The notes under the pieces: generated by a model
Told to the model about the DNA's origin: nothing
Seen by the model: the letters and a program-made list of their open reading frames with translations, nothing else
The model's database searches: none
In this document: in pieces, positions 12,801-27,800 of the stretch
Layout of the letters: each line of letters starts with the position of its first letter
Position numbering within the stretch: the stretch's first letter is position 1
Program-made: the position numbers and the translations under genes
Assembly: GCF_964275005.1 (NCBI RefSeq)
Contig: NC_092686.1
Span: 17,932,547 to 17,996,546 of the forward strand
Origin: Diadema setosum
Taxonomy: Eukaryota; Echinodermata; Echinoidea; Diadematoida; Diadematidae
Direction of reading: 5' to 3'
DNA length: 64,000 bases

Positions 12801-15800
12801 ACTTTATCACGTCCTACATGTAGTACAGTTCCATTGCATTTATATATTTTGAAAGGAACTGATCGCTTTTTCCATTTAACTGTAAATCAAAGCAAATTCC
12901 ACTACAATCAGCAGCCATGCTTATAAGTTGAAATGAAGTTATCACAAAGAAAAATGAAGATTGTGTATGCTATAAGTGCCCGTTATACCACATACTATAA
13001 TTACATTCCATATATTTCTTGAATTTCTGATCAAGAACCACAATGACAAAATGAGAAAGAGTAAGTACCTTTTTTCAACATATATGTCAGCAATTTCCAC
13101 CTTGGAAATGATATATGATGCATTCTATTACATTTTGTAATATTCTTATGAGTTATTAAGTTTGTAAATATCAATTGCTTCACTTAAAATTGTGCAAAGG
13201 AAACGCACACACCGAGAATAACTAACCATACATGTATAAAGTTATGGAAGTGGGGGGTTGGTATATTTTCTGAAAATAATCAGTGCCCAGGGGAGCATTT
13301 CATGAAGCATTCTATCCGACAAATTTGTCAGACAAATTTGCTCTCAGCCAATCAGATGCAATGATTTCTGTAGCTTATAACAGTTTGTCAGAAAAAGATA
13401 TGACAAAGCGTTTCATGAAATACCCCCCCCGGTTGTCAATTCTGCGAGTGTGATGTTGTACAAACCTCATTTGCACAAGTACTAATATCACCAGCTGGCC
13501 TTGAGGGGGACATTAGAATAAGCTGCGACTCCTGGGAGCATATTGCACTCATCTTCAACTTGTACCAATATTGTTCTAGCCAGGACAATGGCTAGCAAGT
13601 ATGATAGCTATTTCTTATATACTGTAAGATGTATCCCTTGAAATTTAAACTCGATTCTCAGAAGTTGCAAGTTGAAAATCTTGAGCTGTTGGTATTTGGC
13701 AAACTGCAGCATGCATGGACATAGTGTCCCACTAGATTATGTAGTGACTCTGCACATTTTACACATAACTCTATTGCGATCAGATTTTTCACATAATTGC
13801 ACAAGTTGGTGGTGACAATTAAGCAACTGCTCTTCTAAAGAAATGATTACATTAAGACTTATGTATAATAAATTATGTGAGTTGCTACAGGATGAAAATG
13901 GAGTATAATATCCCAGCTGCTTTTCTTCAGAATATTCTAAGTAATGGCACATCCAAAGTTGAATTTATTATATAACCTGAAATTTGCACTGAAACATAAT
14001 TGCTCAGGAAGATTACAGTTCTCCATTTGATAGTCTCTGAAAAGTCCTTTGAACATTATTACTCTTTGCACACTTCAAGCGGCATGCTATCCGCCAATAA
14101 AATAATTACCACAAGAACTTGGCTGGCCATACTACGAAAGGAAGTGCCTCTCTCATCATTTGACTTTGAACACTTTGCTATGTTGCTGTTCCCACAAAAT
14201 TGAATATCTACTCTATATGATATAGTGTATTGTTGTTCAAAAACACAATAATTATAGCTGTAAGTACTGTAAGCACATTTCAAATTCATTTGACAGTGTA
14301 TGCTCAGTGCCACAAAGCCTGCAATGCAGACTTTGCTTTTTGAGATAGTTTCAGTGTTTCCACCCACATTCCAACATACGGCGTGCTATAAAATGCCTTT
14401 TATGCATGGTCTCTACTGAAATAGGACTTTGGATCAAGTCCAAACATAGCCACAGCACAATTTAGGAGAATCAAAACAGGCATAATGTGTGAGCGAGTAG
14501 CACAAACAATGCTAACATTCCAATTTCTGTCCTTCCCCTCCGAAGCTCGTTATTGACATCCTGTGCCAAGAGTGGCAAGACATTTCTTGAACACAGGCAT
14601 GCAAGACTCATAGTACAAGGATATAGTTTGGCAAAGGGGTATTGTAATTAACAAGCTACATAGTGCTAATGCGCTTGCATCCAGTCTTAATCCCTGCAAG
14701 AAGAACGTCATAAACATCCAGTGTAGAGATGGTTTTTCTCTCTCTGCTGCTGAGAGCAAGAGAGATTCCCCCTATTTCCTGGCTGCCCCACCTGCTGTTA
14801 GCACTAATTACTCACAGCTCCAACAACTTCCGTTACCACGCACTCAGTATGTACTGGAGTGAGCAAATACCTACACAGAGAATGTCTCAATTGCACCCAA
14901 CTACTGGTATCATTTTCAACATGGTGCAGGGTCATATCACCTGCCTTGGGCTCTCCTGCTGACATCATCACACACTGAATATTTCATTGGTGGGAGTTGA
15001 AGCAATTCATGACCTTGACAAAACCATCATTTCACAAACTAACTGCTTAACCTCTTTCTCTTATTTCCATAACCTTTAGCATGTTTTAGCCCACAGTCCT
15101 GAGCTCAAGATCATGATGTAATTACTGAGTTCATGACAGTTCGGATCAAAAGTAAAGTTTGGGTGAACTACCTTAATACCCTTAAATGGATGAGCACTGT
15201 ATTATCAAACTGGGAAACACTTTTTCAAGGAAGTTCTTAAAGTTGTTTAGTGAAGCCGAAGTTTCAGCAACAGATCATTGTAGGCAATTTAAAGAGCAGC
15301 AAAGACACAAGTCTCTTGGAAATGCCTCACGCCTGACGTCGGAGCAAGATCATAACTTGACCTTTACCGTTAACTGCTCTATTTGAAACTTCAAAGCTTA
15401 CAAGGTTTTGCTCTTGTAGTATTGGGGGGGGGGGTACCTGAAGCAGATACACAGTGTAGAAACATTGGAATAATCATGTTCAGTTTGTGTTAAAGGTAGG
15501 GAATACCTTTTACAGACCTCCCAAAATGCAGCAAAACATCAAATATGAACCTCAGGGGACTTGTTTAGGCCACTGCTGAGAAATTTGGAAGTCAACAGTT
15601 ATCTACAATTTAAATAATGCACAAAACTCAATTACTCAGTAGTTCTGTGTGTCAGCCACACTTAAGCCTTTTTGTTGCAGTCTTCTGTATTTTTATCTAT
15701 AAACACAAATCGAAAAGTATAAGAGCTGATGTAATAACATATAGAGTGTGCGGCATGAATGTATATAGAAATGTTTGTAAGTTTTGATGAACTTTCTTCA

Positions 15801-18800
15801 CAAAATATACATGATTGACACACATGCAGTGCATGGGTCTGCAAAGGTAGCCTAGTAATGTACTGGAATTTACGGTGAGCCCCGAAAAAAATTCAATTCA
15901 AAATCTAATGGTCAATAAAAATGCACTAAATGTTACCTTCCACTTTCAATACTTTATGGGAGTTTCTAAAATGATACTCTCTTCAACATACCACTGTTTT
16001 TATACAACTCTTCATTTAAAGATAATTAAGTTTTGGTACCTCAAAAATGTCCTTGTCTTAGTTTGTGTTTCAGGTTAAAGTACCTTTCATATAACTAACA
16101 CTGTGAGACTTACTCACCCCAAAGTGCTCTCATGTCTTAGTAATCATGCAATTAACTGCGACCAGCAGCCCCATATGCATAGCGACCAGCAGTCCCATAC
16201 GCATAACGTAATCAGGCTTCGCATTGTAGCATTCAGGATCATGACAGATTTAGTATCGCGGGATAAATGTTAACTTAAAATCCCAAAAATTCTTCAATTT
16301 GAAGACTTACCAATTAAGGTGAAGTATTGAAAACAGGCTTCGGGCAACGTTTGGTTCTGCCTACAGTCCCTTTCTGTTCGAATTGATGACTGAATGTGAC
16401 TCGGCCGAGAGGACCTTGGGAGAGCTACATACACCATGTACACTGAATACTGCAGCCAGTGCATGCGAACACATCACATGCGCACAAATTTCAAATCCCA
16501 TATCAACGGATAAGATGTTTGTGTGCGCATGCGCTCGCCGTAGTAGTCAGTGTATGCATCTGTCCATGGTGTATGTAGCTCTCCCAAGGTCCTCTCGACC
16601 GAGTCACATTCAGTCATCAATTCGAAAAGGGACTACTGGCAGAACCAAACGTTGTTCGAAGCCTGTTTCCAATACTTCAACTTAATTGGTAAGTGTTCAA
16701 ATCGAAGAAATTTTGGAATTTTAAATTGACATTTACCCGCGATACTAATTCTGTCATGATCCTGAATGTTACGATGCGAAGCCCCATTACGCTATACGTA
16801 TGGGGCTGCTGGTCGCAGTTAGCTATGCGTACAATGGGCTGCACGCTGCTGGTCGCAGTCAGTGGTTTCGTACAATATTTATCGACGCTGTACGGCGACG
16901 ACTCTGGTACGAAACCATTATTGCATGATTACTAAGACATGAGAGCACTTTGGGGCGAGTAATTCTCACAGACAACGTACTTTAACGTGAAACACAAACC
17001 AAGACAAGGAAATTCAGGGAAACTTTTGAGGTACCAAAACTTTTTATTATCTTTAAGGCATGCAAATGGGACTCCCTACCTTTAAACGCCTGTCATACTC
17101 ATGCATCCAAAATATGTAGTTGTCTGACTAGACGATATAAAGTCATTTCTTTTCTGCCCCAAGATCGTAACAGTTACAATTGCTTTTCTCTATAGTCTGA
17201 CTGATAACTAAGAAAAAAAAAAAATCCTACACTGAATAAAACCACGCCCTACATAAAGCAGCTGCCTTCTTTGTATAAAGTGAATGAACACATAGCACAA
17301 AAATTTATGTAATTCCCTATTCATCCCCATCCCTAAATATCATACTGCATCAAATGTGAATAAGGATCATGTATTGTGTGCATGTAAGTGTGTGAGGTTG
17401 TGTATACACACATGAATAAATGCCTATGAGTGAGTGAGTGAGTGAGTGAGTGAGTGAGTGTGTGTGTGTGTGTGTGTGTGTGCATTTAACACACACACTG
17501 TACATTTCAAAGTGAGGGACAGAGAGATGAGAGAATGAAACAAGTTCGGTAGAGGGATAACAAATAGCTTCCCACAATGAAATGTGTGACGCACGTTCTA
17601 ACAAATATGGAATGGGATTCACACGTGACTTCACAAACACAAACAAACTATTTTCATGCTTATAAGCAGGCCATCACACAAGTTTTTGGTAGACTCCTGT
17701 TTTGCCAACCCCGCAGTGAAGTTAGGGAGTCACGTCATTCTCAAATAAAGACCAATTTTCATTCACACACCACTTCCTGGCTTGCTTCCCTCCCCCACCC
17801 ACCATGCTGTAATGCATACAACACATCAAGTATAATTTGTACAGGGTGCCAATAGATGCCATCACGACTCAGTTTCCATCGCCCTGAGTTTCCATCATAT
17901 TTAGTTGATTGATTTGATTTATCATACTCTGATTAAGAAGGTCGCATCCTGCAGCTAGTGTAATAACTTGGGGATGATGAAATGAAACTAAGATCGGTTA
18001 CACACGAGAGAAAATTCGTAACTTGAATCATCATTGTAATGATGATTGCAATTCGTCTTTAGAATTATCGGACCTTACACACGCTCGCTTGAAAACTGTG
18101 ATTAGAATTCGAATTCTCGAGCTAAGGGCTTAAGGCGCTACATAATCCCTGGTGACTTGTCAATCAAAACGTACGATCGAGTGCATGCATGCGGGGCGCG
18201 TATTATCTGAAAGGTCACGTAAGCTCCGCTTCTCAAAAGATGTTTTGGAGGTCAAGCATTACACACGCAAATTTCGCACAGTAATTTGAGTGAACCTTCA
18301 CTGGAATTCACCTCCGGACTAGAATTTGAATTCGTGATTATGATTAGCATTCGTGATTCTAATTTGCTTCCACACGTGCTAACATTCGTCAGCGGAATTA
18401 TTTTTCACTGGAATCATCATTCAAATGACGAATTTTTGACCATGTGTAACTGCTCCAAGGCCACTTTCAGACACTCAGAGTTATCTTGTATCCATATATT
18501 GTATGGATATATGTCGTACTGATATGAGACCATTCAAACCAGAGTATTATCCATCCACGCGAAATACAGATAAATCCCAATATAAATCAACTGTATGGCA
18601 GCATCAGACCTCGCGTATTGTCAATGTCATGTTTCAAGATGGGAAGCTCATGGATATGTATGAGTCCCTCCTTCGTGCAGTATTAACTTTATGTGCGGGT
18701 TTTGCGCATCATGTTTACACTTTGTGGCATATTCCTCTGGTAGTTCGCAAAATCCTCAAAAGCACCATGAATAAACCCTGACTACTCACATGACATGGAT

Positions 18801-21800
18801 ATTAAAGGGCGTTCAGACATTAACAAACATTGTATGGACATATGTTGTATACCCAAACAATGTATCAATATACAAGCATTAAGGCACATAAAATGTCCCA
18901 CATACAATAAACATATGTCCTATATCCATGTGAGAACTCTCTTACCTGGAAAGGGAGAATAGACTTTGCTGCATTACAAGATATTACAATTATCAAAATT
19001 ACCACCCAATTTCAGGTACCTGGGTGGACACTGGGCAGGATTGGTCAAGCAGACTGGTAGCAGCATTACCATGACAATATAGCATCAATAAAACACAACA
19101 GATATGGACCACAGAAAGAGATGTATACCTTCATACTAGACAGCAGTTGATAAGATAGTAATGCTAGATAATTGACAGGTAGTTGTATATGCTCATATCA
19201 AATTTCTAGATTTGTACAACTTTATTCAACTCTCAAATTCTTCAACCTGTTGGTTTTGCACCACTGTCTTCATGAAGATAACTTTCGCTTCAGCACTTCA
19301 TTCTCTGATTCTATCTTATTTCAAAAGTTGCTAATAAGTTAAATTTAGCCCATTATAATGGTTTTAAGGGTGCATGTCCCTAGATGCCAATCTAATTTGA
19401 CTAGTCCATCATGCCAAGAGATATTTCAGGCAAAACCCTAATAGTTACCCTTCCAGTCTTTTGCCCAGTGGATGCAGCAGTACCAAAGAAATAGCGACAC
19501 CTGGTTTGCCTAATAATATGACTGATTGGTCACAACAAGGCAATTATAACAGTACCAGAGAGTGTACCCATCCAAGAGTACCTCTGAATATTATACAGCT
19601 ATTTATAGGTTCAGTTATAATCAGGCAAACAAACTTGGATGAAATCATTTGGACCACTGACAGGCTGTTAATGATTAGCCAATGAAGGGGGTTCCATGCA
19701 GCCTGTGATTCACTAGGCTCTAAAATTTTGTATGATTGTCTTGCATTCGACCGCGAACTACATTAATTTGATGTCAATTCTCAATCTTTATCAGGAGCCA
19801 TCACAAAAAAACGTGAAATTAATTCACATAAAAGCAGTATGCCTGTACAATGCACAGGGAGAATTACAAGTTCCTCTACTATCATGCACATTTGACTGAC
19901 TATATACACCATGTAGTCACACAAACTTTTACACTAACTGCATTTCATGGTGTGGAAGTTTATGTGCATTTCATGAGATCATCAAAAGTCCAGCATGAGA
20001 ATAAAATCATGTGCATATCTTTGTTTGTCATACATGTATGTACCACTATGTAATGTCTTGATTCTAAAGAATTAAAAACATCCAAAATTCATCTTACTCA
20101 GCAGAGTGCATAAATCAATCACGCTAAAATGTTCACTTTTAACAATACATTTGTACTTTCTTTTTACTTCCGTCTCCTCCTCCTCCTCCTCTTCCTTGCT
20201 TTCATTTTAACCACAATTTCCTTTAAAAAACCTCTACTGAAGGGGTACTGTATAGTATGACTTCCTTCACCCAATTACGGAGCTGTATACAAGCTACAAA
20301 GAAACTATTGATTCATGTGTCCATTTGCAGGGTAGACACCACTAGTGCATGGGGTTTTGCCTATGGTATTTGGATTTTGACCTTGCTTTTGACTGGCAAT
20401 CCCAGGACTATCTGAAAGCTTTAATAAAATTCTAAAAGCTTGTGATAAAAGTAGAGAAGGGAAGAAGGTGGAGAAGTTACAGATACAACAAACATCACAG
20501 CACAACAAACTCTGGCAGGTGTGGCACATTACTTGAATATAAATCAGCAGAATATTACACGATTCCTTCAGCAACAAAGCTGACTCATAAATTGTGTTCA
20601 ACAACACCAACAACAACAAAAATAATAATTGTTTTGTCTACTGTGTTGCAACTATTTTCCGACTTTATGAAAGTTATGAGATTACTTATCAATGTATTTC
20701 CTTATCCTCTTTCTTTTTTTTCTTTTCTTTTTTTTTTTTTTTTACCACAGCATGAGGTACCAGTCACTACTCTACAGAATCTGGTATCAAAAATTCTTAA
20801 AGGACAAGTTCACCTTCATTAACATAAGGATTAAGAGAATGCAGCAATATTAGTAGAACACATCAGTGAAAGTTTGAGGAAAATTGGACAATCGATGCAA
20901 AAGTTATGAATTTTTAAAACTTTTGTGTTTCAACCGCTGGATGAGGAGACTACTAAGGCTCGTGATGTCATATGAGTACAACAGTATAAAGAAAATGTAA
21001 AGAAAATTCAACATATTTTCACTTTTTTCGCATAGTTAAAAGAGCACTTGACTTGCCTCTTTCTAAAGGCAATGGGAATACTATTACCCATAACATATGT
21101 CAGTAATGAGTCAAGGGAATGTGTACTTTTTTCAAAAGATGAAATTTTGTGAAATTCTCTTTATATTTTCCTTATATTGTTGTACGCATGTGACATCATA
21201 CACTGTAATAGTCTTCTCATCCAGCGGTGACTGCACAAAAACTTGAACAGATTTTTTGAACAGATTGTCCGATTTCCTCAAACTTTCAATGATGTGTTCT
21301 ACTAATATTGCTACATTCTCTCAATCCTTATGTTAATGAAGGTGAACTTGTCCTTTAATTGCAAATTCATCAACACTGTAAGAGTACCACTGTGAACTGT
21401 TCGTATCATAAGAAGGAACACAGCATTTCACTGTACACCTGCTGTTACCCTAAGACCTCATATTTTCTTTCAATCACTGACAGAAGTGAGAACGTATGTG
21501 TCAACATGAGCAGACATTTGGAAAAGACTAAATCTGACTCAATACAAACATTGAACCGGGCTAATTCTGATGGGTGGTGGGCATTCACTGCATAGTTCAC
21601 CTTGACACCTACATGTTTTCACATCAAGCTTGTAGTGTACATTACAGAGTACAACTACCATGAACTTCAGACTGTGCATGTTGCAAACAGTGAGTACGTA
21701 GGAGGCTCTGGCTAGCTGCCTCATGATACCAGTACATATTGTACATCCTACACCAAATTCTCACAGCATACTATCATCTCATGCTGGCTTCATGACTTCC

Positions 21801-24800
21801 CAATCCACTCAAGCTCTCTCTGCTCACACAGTGCAGTTTCATGGCACATCCCTCGGCCAGTTAATTTCCCATCTTCATTCTACCGCATGATTCACGGTGA
21901 TGCCGCGACGGGCCATCAGCCGCGTGCTTTGACTTCAATTCCCGGCCAACCAGGAGTGGAGGTGGGGATTCTGCCTTCATTACACCCGCCATATCGTATT
22001 ACTCCAGTCGTTACTGCTTTCCTTTCACTTCACTTGTGATGGCAAATGCAGCGGGACCGACCCGGAGATGCACCCAGGATAACCCTAATGGAGCCATGGT
22101 GGCTTGGTAGATAGTTTTGATGGCCTAAAATTGCCGACTCCAAGATTAGATTATTAATCTGCACACCCCATCCCCCTCTCCTTCCCCTTTGCAATACCAT
22201 TGTCTGTTATATACAGCCAATCAGTAAAGACAAAGACATTGTACATTATATGGGTGAAAGTATCTGAAATTTTACACAGCCCTTTATCGCACTGCTAGAG
22301 TCAGATAAAGATAACTCAATATTAATATCAATTTGTACTCAATATATATATGTCTTTCAGGACAAGAAATGCAATGAGCAGAAACTCAGGTGAAGTGGGG
22401 TAAGGATTTTGAAAGTCAAGAAAGTTTGAATATTGCTAATTTCATTAAAACCCCTTTCACTTTACATGAGTGTGATATTTGCAAAGATTTTTCTTTCCTA
22501 TTTAAATCACCAAATATCAAATGATCGTGTCCTTCCATTCAGATGAAGAAAAATATGATACAACCAGTCATCAATAATGTGTAGTGCGGTACATGTGTAT
22601 ATTATATCCTTTGAACTCTACATTGAGAACTACAAAATTACAAAACAAAGCCTCGCACTGTAAACAGGGTCAAAGACAGCCCCGTAGTATATTTCACTGT
22701 TGAAGGGTGCAGTTTATACCCCTTTCACATTAGTCACTCAGATAACCACCCAAGAGATTCAACAGGGAACCGAACGAGGAATATCCACAAGAAATTTCTT
22801 TCATACTGGCAAATGAGCTCCTGCTTGAATATCTCTTGCCAGTTCTTTTGCAGTGCAAGTACACATTATGGTGCATACACAAAATGACCCGTTAAATGTT
22901 GTTGGTATGCTGGCCTTAGCTTTTCACCACAGAGTTTACTTGCAATGCCCTTTATACTATGGCGTCACCTTCAAGTTCTCGGGAAATCTCAGGTAATATT
23001 TGCTACACATGAAAGGGGTATTAGATACAAGTAACAGATTCAGAGGATGACATGGGTCATATACAATGCCCAATCTCAAGAGTTTGAAAACTGAGGAACT
23101 AACATTTAAATTTGAATTGTGAACCCAATCCTACATTTCTGAATAAGCAAGCACAGTTGCTCTAAATGTACCTATCCCTACTACCAGAATTCAAAACCAG
23201 TCATGTGAAATAAAAGCATTAAGGGTAAAATCACATGAAGGTTTGCAAATTAAAACAGAATCACCTATAATTCAATACAAGAGGCAAACATTGTACATCG
23301 AAATAATTTCAAAACAGTTGTATAAAACTGAAACACACCTTCCTAAAAAGAATACTGAGTAGCATAGGGAAAATATTAATTGAAAACTAACATATAAATC
23401 CATAGTCATAACATACATTGTATGCAATGCAATTATGCATTTATTGTCTGGCACTGCACAGCATCAAACTGACCACTAATGTGAAGTTCCCTACTACAGA
23501 TCTCTGTTCTCGAGATAATACTTCATGTAGTATATCTAGATGGCAGTTGATGTTGCCTGCACTCAGCACAGAGCAACTATTATACCAGTGTTTCAGTTTC
23601 AGCTTCTTATGGTCTTCAGGCATTTACCATTAATTATGACACCAGTTACAGCTTAAAGGAAGGCTTCCCTAACACAAATATAATTTCAAATGAGGGCAGT
23701 CACATCAAAATCATATCACAGAAAATGTGGATAAAATCAAATATTCAATTGGTAAATCCATCTTAACCTGAGTATGCTTGGGCAGGTGTCTATGGGAAAT
23801 GCATGTTGTAGAAAAAACAGCTCGTCCTCAATGGGTTAATGTTACAACCTCATCTGAACTGACATTCTATAAGAAATTAAAACAGTAGGACACCTCGCAA
23901 AACTTGAGTAATTTGGTAGAATAACAAGTTATCGACAACAGACATCTTCTTCATTTCTTGTAAAATACGGCTATCCAGTACGTCAATTCAAGAGCATTCT
24001 GAAGCACTGCTCAGCAACATTACAACTTGACTTCACTGAAACAGTGGATTGAAGCTAACTTTGGTCACTGTATTGCACTGTAAAGATATTTATTCTAAAG
24101 AAAACTTTGCACATTGCATTGATATTGATAATGTTTGCACATATTGTATATACACTGTACAATGTACATCAGTTCGTAGAGCACTGATTGGGCTAACACG
24201 GTATGCACTGTAATATGCCCTATCTACTTAGAATTGTATAATGACTTGTGAACATATAATAATAATTCACAAATGAGAAAATGTAATAATATGAACAGAC
24301 AATAATGCCATAAGACACTGAACATTATTACCTACATTCATACAATGTACATGCACACATAGAATGTAGTGAGACAGAAACAGTTTTGACATACTGCAGT
24401 ATCTCATTCATATCCATACAAATATTCTGGAATCACAGTGTTGGTCTCAACAGCTTATTCATGACATCAAGCTAGTGAACAATACTTTCTCTGATTGGAG
24501 ATGAACCTCTACATATACACAGTAACAAGAGAAAGATATAACAGTGTAGCTGAACTATAACCTCACCATGTGATATTAATTAGTCAGTATTCAAGCTTGT
24601 CAGGTTGAATGGTTTTTAAATTTCAATGGTACATTCATGGTTACCTTTGGCATTGCATGTTGACTGAATTTTCTGCCAGTATGTGAGTCAATGGTTTACT
24701 GTAAGCAAGCACTGCCTTTCAAATGATCGTATCTCTCTGTATCACATCTTTAAAAGTACAGGTATACAGTACATGTACACTCTCTTAGCCTACATGTGAT

Positions 24801-27800
24801 AGATCATATCAGCATGCATAATTACATGATTTATGCAGTGCATGCTGATATGATTGATACCATATGCCCACAGTGAGAGAGGAAAAATGCAAATCTGATG
24901 TCTTCAGTGGAAAGATTGACCTCACAATTCATTGCACTTTACTGATTATCAGATGAAACTTTTTTTTCCCTCTTCATTCACTATGCTCTGATACGAGTTG
25001 AACATTTCTGATCATACATTGTACTTTGTTTAAAAAAAAAATATATATTCTCATGATCCATAAGGACAGGAAAAATATTGCAGTTTCTAGGTCTCGACCA
25101 TAATCATAAATCTGTGTTTTGGGACTTTGAACTGATTTCCCGGTTGGGACCATGTAATACCGGCACTTTTTGAGCATCAGACGTCATTGAAATGCCTCTC
25201 AGCCCACACACATTGTGTGCAACATGTGAGTGAGATTGGGCGGATGTGGTCTGGAGTAAGGCACTACTACTGTGGAAGTTATAATAATATGCATTGAGCA
25301 GACTGAGTCAAAGACCCCGTTTACAGTGCGGGGCCGGGCCCGGCCTGAATTGCGCGGCCGATCCTCGCAATTTTGTCCGTTTACACTGCTGGGCTCAGCC
25401 GCGCTTTTAATTAAAACCTTTCAATATTTTGTCATAGTGGCGCTCTGCTTGTAAGCAAACGCAATTTGGTATGGCCTGGTTTTCAGACCCTTTGCCAACT
25501 GGATTCCGTGGCGACGAGTCGCCGTTCGGGCAAAGGCCTTTGCCGAAGGAAAAATCCTTTGCAGGACAAAACCACCTTAAGCTATACTAGTTTTCCACGG
25601 TCAGGGGGTTATAATCGTGAATAGCGAAATAGTACGGGCAGAGGGTCTGGAAGGCAGACTAAAATTGGCCGCGCATTTGGCCCAGTTTGCATTTACACCA
25701 AGAAGAGGCCGGGCTCGGCCACGGCTCGGCCGCGGCCGAGACCACCTCCAGAGCGAGGCCAAATGCGTTGGCCTCGCATTTGGCCTTTTGCGCGTTTACA
25801 CTGAAGCGGGGCTGGGCTCAGCCGCGGCTCGGCCGTGGCCGAGCCTCGCACTGTAAACGGGGTCCAAGTCCACGAATCACCACATGTGTGCATGCCACTA
25901 TAAAGCTGCACAATACAGCAATGTAAACAGCATAGTGATTTATCTATGTCTCTTTCAGTCTGGCATCCAATGAAATGAACAGGATTTCACAATTCATTCC
26001 AATACACAAAGAACTAGTGTAGCTGGACATGATGATTATGCTCATAAAAGCATGTAACTTTGGTTGCTCCAGGACCCCGTTTACAGTGAGCGAAAAGGCC
26101 GGGCTCGCCCGCGGCCCAGCCTGGCCTTCATTTCAGTGTAAACGCGCAAAAGGCCAAATGTGGGGCCAAAATTGGCCGCGCATTTGGCCATGCTCTGGAG
26201 GCGGTCTCGGCCTTTTCTCAGTGTAAACGCAAACTGGGCAAAATGCGGTACCAAATTTAGTCTGGCTTCCAGACCCTCTGCCCGTACTATTTCGCTATTA
26301 AGGATATTACCCCCTCAACGTCAAAAACTAGTATAGTTTAAGGTGGTTTTGTCCTGCAAAGGATTCTTCCTTCGGCAAAGGCCTTTGCCGAACGGCGACT
26401 TCGTCGCCACAGAATCCAGTTGGCAATGGGTCTGGAAACCAGACTATACCAAATTGCGTTTGTTTACAAGCAGAGCGCCACTACGACAAAATATTGAAAG
26501 GTTTGAATTAAAAGCCCGGGCCAAGCCCGGCATTGTAAACAGACAGAATTGCGGGGCTCGGCCCAGCAATTGAGGCTGGGCTCGGCCGCGGCTCGGCCCA
26601 GCCCCGCACTGTAAACGGGGTCTAAGATTCTTCAGTATCAAGCACAACAAAACCAAAAGAAGCTCAGTGACAATATTTAAAAACCTGATTTAAAAAAGGG
26701 GGCAAGAAGAAAAAGCCAACAAAGATGAGAAAGAAATATCACTAAACATATGAATATAAGTGATGCTTTTAGGTATCTCAAAACGCGATCTACCCTTAAG
26801 TATTAATTTTATCCCAAACTGCACAATCACCCTTACTTCAGTTAATCACTACTGTGCTTTGTTCGCCGATTGTCTCACACACACTGGAGTGCTTTCTTTA
26901 CCAATTGGCACAGATGTCTGAAAACTAATTGTCAATAAATAGAAATCATTTAATCCCCTAACCCCTCCTATTGTGCAACTACAACCTTTTTGTTGGATTG
27001 AGGACTATTGCTATCCGTTCAGTGGGCTTGCTTTATCGACAACTACAGTGTACATGTAGGTCAAGTTTGGATGGATTTCTGATTGCTGATGAAAAAGCTT
27101 GGCAAGTTAAAATAAGCACCTTCACACATACAAGCCACATGCACGCATCTGAAATTAAGAGCTTTTTTAAATCAATTTTAAACGCATTGCAAAAAACAGT
27201 AAATCTTAGGTGTGGACACACAAAAAACTTTTTTAATCTGACAATATGCATCATGATGCAATATCAGTCCAGGTTGATTCTTTTTTTAAAACTCTCGCAA
27301 TAATCTACCCTGCCAAGTCCCTGGTGTTTGTCTGTAAACAGCAGGCAGAGAAACTAACGATTTCTGAAAATCCAATAGGTTGCAAACTTACCTGTAGAAG
27401 CGCGGGTCATGCTCTGGTCATTTGTTTGGGCATGCTCGTTCTTGAGATTAAAAGCACTTTAAATATCTAAAGCAAAGTGATTTATTTTTCTTTTCTTTTT
27501 TGCTGTGTGTGAACAGTGGCAAATTAAAATTGATTTTCACGTCACAATGCAAAACCTGATGATTTCTGTGACTGCAGCTTCTGGCTTCAAAATCTATTCC
27601 TATGCCACATGCTTCCATCTCCATCACACCCATTTATTACTTCATTTCCTAATCTTATTCTTAAGATTTGTTATTGTTTTAATTTTTCAGTATCTGAAAA
27701 AAACTTTACATTAAATGTCAAAATGTACATTTCAGGACTCTGGTGACATCATCTCCTATAGTTTGTGATTCTATCACTGCTTCATTGAAAATGTACAACT

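Noticed and set aside
16383-16685. 100-codon frame with many Cys and Ser
   Set aside because: It reads across the centre of a long palindrome, so its length is a product of the inverted repeat.
25617-25926. Arg- and Gly-rich frames on both strands
   Set aside because: They come from the GC-rich ends of the MITE pair.
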